A stretch of 13,172 bases of DNA. It comes from Microgenomates group bacterium. GTDB lineage: Bacteria > Patescibacteriota > Microgenomatia > UBA1400 > PJMF01. Of the stretch, positions 1 to 4,939 are shown piece by piece. The stretch is from NCBI GenBank assembly GCA_009776965.1, contig WRMU01000020.1, forward strand, positions 1-13,172. The letters run 5' to 3'. The position numbers and the translations under genes were made by a program. The notes under the pieces were generated by a model. It was not told the DNA's origin. It was given only the letters and a program-made list of their open reading frames with translations, and made no database searches. Position 1 is the stretch's first letter. Every line of letters starts with the position of its first letter.

Positions 1-19
1 CTGATTTAGCGAGGAGAAT

Positions 20-328
20 CTATGATTTGGAGGAGAGGCTGGAAGTGGAAAAACCGGTGGAGCCGGAAATGCCAGTTTTGAGGCGCTGAGGATCAACTTT
101 ATAGGCGGAGGTGCTGAGATCTCGAGTTTGTTTATTAAAACGTTCTCTGGCGGCGGCGCTGGCAGGGTTGTCTAGACTAGGTCTGGCGGCAAACATTTTT
201 TTGAGCTTCATGCGTTCTTGAAAAGTGGAGCGGTTGGTGAGCTTGGGAGCGGAAGTGGCGGCTGGAGGGAGAGGCTGAGGGCGAGTGATAGGGGTGCTGG
301 GGCGGGACAAACGAGATGAAATCGACAT
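20..328 (-). CDS. Hypothetical basic, Ser/Thr/Pro/Ala-rich 102-residue protein
   Basis: I do not recognise this protein. From the ATG at 328 it reads 102 residues, beginning MSISSRLSRPSTPITRPQ. It has no hydrophobic segment, so it is probably cytosolic. The first 30 residues are proline/serine/threonine-rich. The middle has a basic stretch (ERMKLKKMF) and the tail is serine-rich (STSSLSSKS). The frame stays open upstream to about 448, but I chose 328 because a TATAAT box (341 to 336) sits seven bases before it, as at other genes in this window. The upstream part of the frame overlaps nnrD on the other strand and looks spurious. Composition suggests a disordered or nucleic-acid-binding protein, which is inference only. 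It is divergent from nnrD and shares a palindromic promoter with it. The stop is TAG. Confidence 0.55.
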   Translation of the reverse strand: MSISSRLSRPSTPITRPQPLPPAATSAPKLTNRSTFQERMKLKKMFAARPSLDNPASAAARERFNKQTRDLSTSAYKVDPQRLKTGISGSTGFSTSSLSSKS

Positions 329-332
329 AAAG

Positions 333-346
333 TATATTATAATATA
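333..346. promoter_or_regulatory. Palindromic shared -10 element for two divergent genes
   Basis: The 14 bases TATATTATAATATA are a perfect palindrome. On the plus strand they give TATAAT at 338-343, nine bases before the nnrD ATG (353). On the minus strand they give TATAAT at 341-336, seven bases before the ATG at 328. A partial -35 (TTGTTT, 364-359) lies 17 bases upstream on the minus strand; I see none for nnrD. RNA polymerase could fire only one way at a time. Both transcripts would have almost no leader. Confidence 0.6.
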
Positions 347-352
347 GGGAGA

Positions 353-1114
353 ATGATTAAACAAATCAAGAAGCTGATACCTAGAGAAGACTCGCATAAA
401 GGGCAAAATGGCAAAATATTGATTATTGGTGGGAGTGAGTTGTTTCATGCGGCGAGTAAATGGAGCTTGGACGTGGCGAGTAGGTTTGTGGATATGGTGT
501 TTTATGCCTCAACACCAGAGAACAATGAGTTGGTGAAAAAAAATAAAGGGGAGTTTTGGAACGGGATTGTGGTTAATCAGGAAATGATTGGTGATTACAT
601 CAAAGAGGCGGAAGTGGTATTGATGGGGCCGGGCATGACTCGAGATGAAAAAACCAAGTTATGGGTGGATAAGTTATTAAAAGAATATCCGGATAAAAAA
701 TGGGTACTCGATGCGGGAGCACTGCAAGTGGCAGATCTGGAGATATTGCCTAAAAGGGCGATTTTGACCCCTCATGAGAGGGAAATGGAGCGATTTAAGG
801 GGGCAAAAGTGGGCGAGCAAGTGTTTTTGCTAAAGGGAGTGGTGGATAAAATAATTCAAAATGGAGAAATCAGGGAGGAAATCAGGGGAGGGAATGCCGG
901 AATGACCAAGGGAGGAACGGGAGATTGTCTGGCAGGACTGGTGGCGGCTGTCTGGACTAAGATTGATGATGAAATAGAAGCGGCGAAAGTAGCTAGTACG
1001 ATTTGCAAAGCGGCGGGTGACGATCTTTATCAGGGGGTGGGGACGTTTTTTAATGCCAGTGATTTGGCGGCGGCCATTCCAAAAACTGCTTGGAGGCTAG
1101 CGAGTTCTGACTGA
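353..1114 (+). CDS. nnrD: ADP/ATP-dependent NAD(P)H-hydrate dehydratase
   Basis: This is a ribokinase-fold repair enzyme that dehydrates the damaged cofactors NADHX and NADPHX back to NADH and NADPH using a nucleotide phosphate. The 253 residues carry the family motifs in order: HKGQNGKILIIGGS near the N-terminus, GPG, DAGAL, LTPHERE, LLKG, and the signature NAGMTKGGTGDCLAGL with GGTGD at residues 187-191, where D191 is the expected catalytic base. The length suits a stand-alone dehydratase without the NnrE epimerase domain usually fused to it in bacteria, and no epimerase is seen in the window. The start at 353 has no properly spaced Shine-Dalgarno site (GGGAG lies too close), but a TATAAT box ends nine bases upstream, suggesting a near-leaderless mRNA. 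The last 85 bases overlap the 3' end of pth on the other strand. The stop is TGA. Confidence 0.9.
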   Translation: MIKQIKKLIPREDSHKGQNGKILIIGGSELFHAASKWSLDVASRFVDMVFYASTPENNELVKKNKGEFWNGIVVNQEMIGDYIKEAEVVLMGPGMTRDEKTKLWVDKLLKEYPDKKWVLDAGALQVADLEILPKRAILTPHEREMERFKGAKVGEQVFLLKGVVDKIIQNGEIREEIRGGNAGMTKGGTGDCLAGLVAAVWTKIDDEIEAAKVASTICKAAGDDLYQGVGTFFNASDLAAAIPKTAWRLASSD

Positions 1115-1581
1115 GAAAACTGCTGGAGGACGTAGTCGGCGGAAGGAATGACTCTCTCCCCTGCCCTAGTGTCGATTCCTAGGCGCAGATGAGAGAACTG
1201 TTTAGTGCCGAGATGTTGATAAATGCTCTCGAGTCCGTGATGGCCATGAGGGCCAGTGCCAGACTGGAGCTTATATTCACCTAAGTTTAAGTCGAGATCA
1301 TCAAAAGCAATGAGTAATTCCTCTAGAGGGACATGGTAGTAATCGACGATAGCGCGAACACTTTGACCGCTTAAGTTCATAAAGGTTTGGGGCTTGGCCA
1401 AGAGAATAGTATGGCCGTGGACGTCAATTTTGCTGATAAGAGCGGAAAACTTGGAGCGATGCTGCCAAGAGGAGGAGGAGAACTGAGCCTGAAGGTAGTC
1501 GAGAAAGAGGGCTCCGGCGTTATGCCGAGAGAGGGCGTATTGGGGTTCGTCTGGGTTGCCTAGACCGATGATTAGTTGCAT
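1030..1581 (-). CDS. pth: Peptidyl-tRNA hydrolase
   Basis: Pth releases peptides from prematurely dropped peptidyl-tRNA in the cytosol so that the tRNA can be reused. The 183 residues match the bacterial Pth fold. Visible motifs are GLGNP (N9), RHNAG (catalytic H20), KPQTFMNLSG (N69) and FDDLDL (D94/D95). The usual GHNGL loop reads GHHGL here, so the asparagine corresponding to E. coli N114 is histidine (H115). I chose the ATG at 1581 rather than 1596 because MQLIIGLGNP is the normal Pth N-terminus and TATAAT at 1593-1588 lies six bases before it. The gene is convergent with nnrD and overlaps it tail to tail. It lies just downstream of the terminator of the small secreted protein gene, so it is probably transcribed alone. 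Confidence 0.93.
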   Translation of the reverse strand: MQLIIGLGNPDEPQYALSRHNAGALFLDYLQAQFSSSSWQHRSKFSALISKIDVHGHTILLAKPQTFMNLSGQSVRAIVDYYHVPLEELLIAFDDLDLNLGEYKLQSGTGPHGHHGLESIYQHLGTKQFSHLRLGIDTRAGERVIPSADYVLQQFSQSELASLQAVFGMAAAKSLALKNVPTP

Positions 1582-1587
1582 AAGGTT

Positions 1588-1593
1588 ATTATA
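1588..1593 (-). promoter_or_regulatory. -10 box of pth (leaderless arrangement)
   Basis: TATAAT on the minus strand, followed by six bases and then the ATG at 1581. The position 17 bases further upstream falls inside the preceding terminator hairpin and shows no -35 resemblance. Transcription would start at or beside the A of the start codon. Confidence 0.55.
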
Positions 1594-1607
1594 CAATAGA
1601 AAACTAA

Positions 1608-1633
1608 ACCCGCTCCCCCAGAGGGGAGCGGGT
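1608..1633 (-). terminator. Strong intrinsic terminator hairpin
   Basis: A perfect 11-bp stem (ACCCGCTCCCC at 1608-1618 with GGGGAGCGGGT at 1623-1633) has a 4-base loop. On the minus strand it is followed by TTTAGTTTTC, a U-rich though interrupted tail. It lies 28 bases after the stop of the small secreted protein gene and just before the pth promoter, so it separates the two units. Confidence 0.75.
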
Positions 1634-1660
1634 CAATAGTTGGTAATGTTGGTAGTAAGA

Positions 1661-1993
1661 TTACGCCTTACGATACTGCAGCGCGCTAAAACCGAAGGCG
1701 ATAGCCATCAGTACCATGAGGACGATGTTTTGAGCATCAGTCATGGAGGTATCGTAGGTCTCATGCTCGACGATAGTGGTCTTGACTATGCCGGCAGGAG
1801 TTTCCTTGACGATAACGCGCTCCTTCTCCTCGATTTCGGTCTTTTCTTCCGTACAGGTTTCTTGACCGTAGGAGTTGGTGGTACAGTGGCGCTTCACCTC
1901 GGTGGTGATGCGGCTGTCGTCAGCAAAAATGTTTTGAGCACTCATGACTAGCATGACTAATGCTAGTGCGGTGCTAGTTATGATTTTGTTCAT
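1661..1993 (-). CDS. Small secreted protein with C-terminal membrane anchor and a Cys pair
   Basis: I do not recognise this 110-residue protein. It has a clear signal peptide: MNK, a hydrophobic core at residues 4-19, and a likely cleavage site after NIFA (residue 24). A charged extracytoplasmic domain with many Glu, Lys and Thr follows, with two cysteines (C37 and C47) in HCTTNSYGQETC that could form a disulfide. A second hydrophobic segment (residues 89-105) ends in the basic tail QYRKA, so the C-terminus probably anchors it in the membrane with the domain outside. It has the best promoter in the window (TTGACA, 17 bases, TATAAT) and its own terminator, suggesting a strongly expressed single-gene transcript. 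Its leader is about 35 bases, unlike the leaderless neighbours. A surface or envelope role is inference. Confidence 0.75.
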   Translation of the reverse strand: MNKIITSTALALVMLVMSAQNIFADDSRITTEVKRHCTTNSYGQETCTEEKTEIEEKERVIVKETPAGIVKTTIVEHETYDTSMTDAQNIVLMVLMAIAFGFSALQYRKA

Positions 1994-2036
1994 AATTTTT
2001 ACTTTCTAATCAACCTTTTATAGGTTAGTAAAGTGT

Positions 2037-2065
2037 ATTATACTATAAGTCTATCAATTTGTCAA
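2037..2065 (-). promoter_or_regulatory. Consensus sigma-70-type promoter of the small secreted protein
   Basis: On the minus strand TTGACA (2065-2060), a 17-base spacer and TATAAT (2042-2037) match the housekeeping consensus perfectly. The start of transcription would be near 2030, giving a leader of about 35 bases. That leader contains AACCT-ATAAA-AGGTT, a small hairpin, upstream of a weak AAAG site before the ATG at 1993. Confidence 0.85.
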
Positions 2066-2113
2066 GTAGTAAAACATAAGGTAACAAAATATGGCAATAA
2101 GGACAAGGCGCTG

Positions 2114-2647
2114 CTAATTGATGGTGGTGGTGACTACTTCCCCGTCTTCGGTGGGGATTTCGATGAGCTCGGTGACGTCGGAACTAGAGTCGTCGATGGT
2201 GATGGTGACAAAATCGGGGGTGGTGACAGTGATGAGAGGTTCTTGGGCGGTGGGGGTAAGGAGGAGATTGGTGTTTTTATTGACAATAACCAGATCGCGC
2301 GCGCGTTTGCTGGCCTCTTGGTCGATAATAAAAATAGGAAAGCTGTCTAACTCGAGGGTGACTGCCGAGAGGGTGGCGGTGGCGGGGGAAAGAGAGGAGG
2401 TATATTGTTTTTTCTGGGCAATGGTGCTAAAAACTTCTTCGTTGAGGGCAAAAGTGAATGGTTTTTCGACTAAAGAGGCAAAGTCATGCTCAACTAGGGT
2501 GTGTTCCATAAAAATAAACTCGAAAAAGAACCAGCAGATGATGCCGATGCCAAAAATGGCGCTGGCCAGAACTACCTGAGAGCCAAGACGAGTGGCCTTG
2601 ATGCGTTTTTTGATAATTTCGTTGTCAAAATCAAATCTAATTGACAT
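2114..2647 (-). CDS. Unknown single-pass membrane protein, third gene of pilNO-like operon
   Basis: This 177-residue protein has a basic cytoplasmic N-terminus (EIIKKRIKATR), one membrane segment (about residues 21-46, ending in the aromatic run WFFFEFIF) and a mainly beta-type extracytoplasmic region. The C-terminus is rich in Thr, Val, Asp and Glu and ends VVTTTIN. It overlaps the pilO-like gene by 11 bases, so the two are translationally coupled. Topology and position suggest a partner of the PilN/PilO complex, in the place where pilP sits in classical clusters, but I see no lipoprotein Cys or PilP motif and would not call it pilP. No clear terminator follows it before 2065. The function is inferred only from context. 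Confidence 0.75.
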   Translation of the reverse strand: MSIRFDFDNEIIKKRIKATRLGSQVVLASAIFGIGIICWFFFEFIFMEHTLVEHDFASLVEKPFTFALNEEVFSTIAQKKQYTSSLSPATATLSAVTLELDSFPIFIIDQEASKRARDLVIVNKNTNLLLTPTAQEPLITVTTPDFVTITIDDSSSDVTELIEIPTEDGEVVTTTIN

Positions 2648-3248
2648 AGTCGATATTGGTTAAAATAATACTAACTTCTAGTAGATTGGTGGCGCCGCCA
2701 GTATCGGCTGAGCCGAAATTGACAGTGTCGATGCGGAAATTGCGGCGATTGTCCTTGATCGCTTGGAGGAAGGCAATGGCGCCGGCAAAATCGGCGTTGA
2801 CGGTGAGGCTATAAGTGGCATCTTTGCGGACGTAGGGGTTGTTGGAGCGATTGATGGGCACGCTTTCGTCGGGCATTTTGGAAATGGAGAGGCGCAGGAG
2901 AATAAAGTTATAACCTTGAGAAGTGATGTCGGAGGCGATGCGCTCGAGAATCTTAAAATCTTGAACATAAGAATATTCATCGGTGAAAGCGTAACCTAAG
3001 TTGTCGATATCTTCTTGGTGGAGGGAGATTTGTTGGCGGGCGGCGGCAATTTGGCGAGCGCGAGTGTTTAATTTCTCGAGGAGTTGTTCTTCGGTGGCGA
3101 TGGTTTCTTGGAGGATCAAAATGCTGCGGACAGTGGGGTAAATAATGAATACGATCGAGAGGAGGATAAAAACTACGGCTACCACCACGCCGGCGGAAAT
3201 GGTGAGGAGGAGGTTGTCGAAGATGGTGGGTTTTTTGACCTTGGGCAT
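2637..3248 (-). CDS. pilO: PilO-like type IV pilus inner-membrane alignment protein
   Basis: The 203 residues have the PilO layout: a short basic cytoplasmic tail (MPKVKKPTIFDNLL), one transmembrane helix (about residues 14-37), a coiled coil rich in Glu, Gln and Arg (about 42-80) and a C-terminal alpha/beta domain carrying YSLTVNADFAGAIAFLQAI, a pattern typical of PilO (the F..-hhxFLxxI type). In type IV pilus systems PilO pairs with PilN in the membrane and links the cytoplasmic motor and PilM to the rest of the machine. It starts one base after the PilN-like stop (TAATATG), and I see no Shine-Dalgarno site, so coupled translation is likely. The family call rests on architecture and neighbours, since sequence identity in PilO proteins is low. 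Confidence 0.72.
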   Translation of the reverse strand: MPKVKKPTIFDNLLLTISAGVVVAVVFILLSIVFIIYPTVRSILILQETIATEEQLLEKLNTRARQIAAARQQISLHQEDIDNLGYAFTDEYSYVQDFKILERIASDITSQGYNFILLRLSISKMPDESVPINRSNNPYVRKDATYSLTVNADFAGAIAFLQAIKDNRRNFRIDTVNFGSADTGGATNLLEVSIILTNIDYVN

Positions 3249-3249
3249 A

Positions 3250-3864
3250 TTATGTATTGGAGGCGATATCTTTTACTTCATATTCGAAACGCACGGAAAA
3301 CTCATAGCCGATCTGGTCGTTGATGATGGTGCTGGAGATGCGATCGACGCGGAGATTGTCGACCGAAACTTGTTGATTATTGGGAAAAGCAACATTAGGG
3401 AGGAGCTCGAGATTGGAGACCAGCTGGGCCACGGCGGTTTCATTCATGGCCTGACCGGCGAAGCGAACATTGTTATGAGCGATGGAGAGGTCATTGAGGG
3501 TGATACCAGAGGGAATGGTTTTGGTGAGGATGGGGATGAGGTCGGTGATTTTTTCGGCCAGCCAAAAGTCGGTGGTGTCTTCGTATTTTTGAGAAATGGC
3601 GTCGAGTTGATAGAAGAAGTTTTGGTCTGCTTGGATGGTGGTGGCGACAGCGTGGATTTCTTCTTGGAGGGTGGCGAGGCGCTGATCGAGAGTCATTTTA
3701 TAAAAACTACAGCCAAAAACAACCGCGGAAATAACGACCACTATAGGGAGTCCTAGGCGAGAAATCCAATCAACAACAGCGATAGAGACGCCGTCTTGAT
3801 TAAGGCGCAAGAAATTGATGGATAGATCAGTGGGGCCGGTTTTTTTCTTCGGTTTGGCAGGCAT
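3250..3864 (-). CDS. pilN: PilN-like type IV pilus assembly protein
   Basis: The 204 residues have a basic cytoplasmic tail of about 35 residues containing DLSINFLRLN, the PilN-type N-terminal motif that binds PilM in known systems. A single membrane helix (about 38-56), a coiled coil (57-95) and a fimbrial-assembly domain follow, the last with IPSGITLNDLSI and VRFAGQAMNETAVAQLVSNLE, typical of the PilN family. It is the first gene of a leftward three-gene operon; PilM, the secretion ATPases and the pilins are not in the window. A promoter with -35 TAGACA, a 17-base spacer and -10 TATAAT lies eight bases before the ATG, so the operon mRNA probably starts at or next to the start codon. The protein should dimerise with the PilO-like product. 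Confidence 0.78.
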   Translation of the reverse strand: MPAKPKKKTGPTDLSINFLRLNQDGVSIAVVDWISRLGLPIVVVISAVVFGCSFYKMTLDQRLATLQEEIHAVATTIQADQNFFYQLDAISQKYEDTTDFWLAEKITDLIPILTKTIPSGITLNDLSIAHNNVRFAGQAMNETAVAQLVSNLELLPNVAFPNNQQVSVDNLRVDRISSTIINDQIGYEFSVRFEYEVKDIASNT

Positions 3865-3872
3865 TAATTGAC

Positions 3873-3901
3873 ATTATAATATACCTAAACATTGCTGTCT
3901 A
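3873..3901 (-). promoter_or_regulatory. Promoter of the pilN-pilO operon
   Basis: On the minus strand TAGACA (3901-3896, five of six consensus bases), a 17-base spacer and TATAAT (3878-3873) lie upstream of the PilN ATG at 3864. Only eight bases separate the -10 box from the ATG, giving a leader of zero to about three bases. Confidence 0.75.
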
Positions 3902-3939
3902 GGGACAGGCCGTATTTTTGAGATATGGGAAGAAGATTG

Positions 3940-4008
3940 TTGCGGGGCTAGGGGTCGAACCTAGCCTACAAGATTATGAGCCTCGCGTGCACCGTACACT
4001 ACCCCGCG
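3940..4008 (-). tRNA. tRNA-fMet (CAT), initiator type
   Basis: On the minus strand the acceptor arms are CGCGGGG and CCCCGCA. Six pairs form with a C1:A72 mismatch at the end, which is the hallmark of bacterial initiator tRNA. The anticodon loop is CTCATAA (anticodon CAT). The T arm is CTAGG, TTCGACC, CCTAG. Two oddities are visible. The D arm is short (GTGTACGGTGCAC), making the gene only 69 bases including the discriminator A. The anticodon stem is CGAGG/TCTTG, without the three stacked G:C pairs normally found in initiators. CCA is not encoded. It is divergent from the elongator tRNA-Met gene. Confidence 0.88.
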
Positions 4009-4022
4009 TTCAAAGAATAAGA

Positions 4023-4051
4023 TGGATATTGTAACAAAAGTTTGATATAAT
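4023..4051 (+). promoter_or_regulatory. Promoter of elongator tRNA-Met (extended -10)
   Basis: TGATATAAT at 4043-4051 is an extended -10 box. TGGATA (4023-4028) lies 17 bases upstream and matches the -35 consensus at four of six positions. Seventeen bases separate the -10 from the tRNA 5' end, a normal distance for a processed tRNA leader. It overlaps the oppositely oriented initiator promoter. Confidence 0.65.
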
Positions 4052-4056
4052 TGCAA
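4028..4056 (-). promoter_or_regulatory. Promoter of initiator tRNA-fMet
   Basis: On the minus strand TTGCAA (4056-4051), a 17-base spacer and TACAAT (4033-4028) form a good promoter for the tRNA starting at 4008. It is almost fully superimposed on the divergent tRNA-Met promoter. Confidence 0.65.
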
Positions 4057-4068
4057 CTCGTCGAGTAT

Positions 4069-4142
4069 GGCGAGGTAGCTCAGTTGGTTAGAGCGGCGGA
4101 TTCATAAACCGCAGGTCATGGGTTCAAATCCCATCCTCGCTA
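4069..4142 (+). tRNA. tRNA-Met (CAT), elongator type
   Basis: The cloverleaf is complete: acceptor GGCGAGG/CCTCGCT (G1:U72 wobble), D arm GCTC-AGTTGGTTA-GAGC, anticodon arm GCGGA-TTCATAA-ACCGC (anticodon CAT, with an A:A mismatch beside the loop), variable loop AGGTC, T arm ATGGG-TTCAAAT-CCCAT, discriminator A. CCA is not encoded. The paired-type acceptor end and TTCATA loop resemble elongator tRNA-Met of Gram-positive bacteria. A tRNA-Ile with lysidine-modified CAT cannot be fully excluded from sequence alone. Confidence 0.9.
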
Positions 4143-4170
4143 CATTTTGGATAACTACTGATACTAAAGC

Positions 4171-4593
4171 ATGAAAAAATATTTTTTGGAGAAATATAAG
4201 GCATTACTCCCCTATCAAAAAGAGTTGGACGAGTATTTTTCTGGCGAACGGCGGGATTTTGGAGATTTAGAGATTAGTATGGAAGATTGGGAGGGCACGG
4301 AGTTCCAAAAAGAGGTGTGGCGGGCGATGAGAGAGATTCCTGCGGGCGAGACGCGCAGCTATAAATGGATCGCGAGCAGGATTGGCAGACCAAAAAGTAC
4401 AAGAGCAGTGGGGAGTGCTTGCGGGAAAAATCCGCTGCCGGTAATTATTCCCTGCCATCGAGTGATTAAAAGTGATGGAAGTTTGGGAGAATATAGCGGC
4501 GGCGGAGTGGAGGTCAAAAAAGCGCTACTGGAGAGGGAGGGACTAGAAATTAGACGGGCGAAGAACATGTATATGGCCGGCATTATATGTTAA
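4171..4593 (+). CDS. ogt: Methylated-DNA-protein cysteine S-methyltransferase
   Basis: This suicide DNA-repair protein transfers alkyl groups from O6-alkylguanine to its own cysteine. In 140 residues it has the C-terminal catalytic domain: FQKEVWRAMREIPAGETRSY, the DNA-binding helix region RPKSTRAVGSACGKNPLPV, and the active-site box IPCHRVIKSDG with the acceptor cysteine at C95, then LGEYSGG and KKALLEREG. The N-terminal ribonuclease-like domain found in Ogt and Ada is mostly missing (about 40 residues remain), so it is a short form compared with about 165-180 residues. The gene starts 29 bases after tRNA-Met with no visible terminator between, and may be cotranscribed with it. No good Shine-Dalgarno site is seen; TGATACTAA just before the ATG is a poor -10 candidate. 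The TAA stop lies within the -10 box of the next gene. Confidence 0.92.
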   Translation: MKKYFLEKYKALLPYQKELDEYFSGERRDFGDLEISMEDWEGTEFQKEVWRAMREIPAGETRSYKWIASRIGRPKSTRAVGSACGKNPLPVIIPCHRVIKSDGSLGEYSGGGVEVKKALLEREGLEIRRAKNMYMAGIIC

Positions 4594-4596
4594 AAT
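4588..4596 (+). promoter_or_regulatory. Extended -10 box inside the ogt 3' end
   Basis: TGTTAAAAT is an extended -10 element that includes the ogt stop codon TAA. Seven bases separate it from the ATG at 4604, the spacing seen at other starts in the window. It argues for 4604 rather than 4595 as the start of the following gene. Confidence 0.4.
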
Positions 4597-4603
4597 GAAT
4601 ATA

Positions 4604-4939
4604 ATGACAACAGCGATGCTGCCAATTGAGAGATTGTTTTTGTGGCCGATATGGTGGTATGGTCAGGGGTTGTTGTGGCTATTGAAGAAAGTGGGTTCTT
4701 TTTTAATTAATCAGGCCAGATCTTTGAATATAGTGGTCTGGGCGCAAAATCTGTTTGTGCCGATGTTTGGCGAGCAAGATACGGCGAGCAGGTTAATTAG
4801 TTTTTTTGTGCGGTTTTTTATGATTATTCTCAAAACCATAGGATGGCTATTATTATGGATACCAGCGATAATGATAGTGGTGCTCTGGCTGGGATTGTTG
4901 CCGGCAGCTGCCTATTTGTTAGTGAGGCAAATAATATGA
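4604..4939 (+). CDS. Hypothetical hydrophobic membrane protein upstream of the Clp-type ATPase
   Basis: I do not recognise this protein. It has 111 residues from the ATG at 4604 (114 if the in-frame ATG at 4595 is used, which lies inside the putative -10 box). It is Trp- and Leu-rich, with about three hydrophobic segments: FLWPIWWYGQGLLWLL, a central FFVRFFMIILKTIGWLLLWI and a C-terminal IMIVVLWLGLLPAAAYLLV. A short polar stretch (FGEQDTASR) separates the first part from the rest. The stop overlaps the next start as ATGA (4936-4939), so the protein is almost certainly made together with the membrane-anchored Clp-type ATPase and may be its membrane partner; that role is inference. Confidence 0.75.
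   Translation: MTTAMLPIERLFLWPIWWYGQGLLWLLKKVGSFLINQARSLNIVVWAQNLFVPMFGEQDTASRLISFFVRFFMIILKTIGWLLLWIPAIMIVVLWLGLLPAAAYLLVRQII

Noticed and set aside
2118..3756. Long open frames on the plus strand antisense to the pil operon
   Set aside because: Their translations are low-complexity Gly/Val/Asp-rich shadows of the leftward genes, which have recognisable architecture and a good promoter.
3895..3918. CTGTC-TAGG-GACAG hairpin followed by TTTTT as a plus-strand terminator
   Set aside because: No rightward gene precedes it, the stem is only five base pairs, the T run is set off by several bases, and the left arm overlaps the -35 box of the pil operon.
4843..4935. Upstream ATG at 4843 as the start of the Clp-type gene
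   Set aside because: It would overlap the preceding membrane gene by about 97 bases; the ATG at 4936 has a GAGG site and ATGA coupling and gives a normal cytoplasmic N-terminus before the membrane helices.
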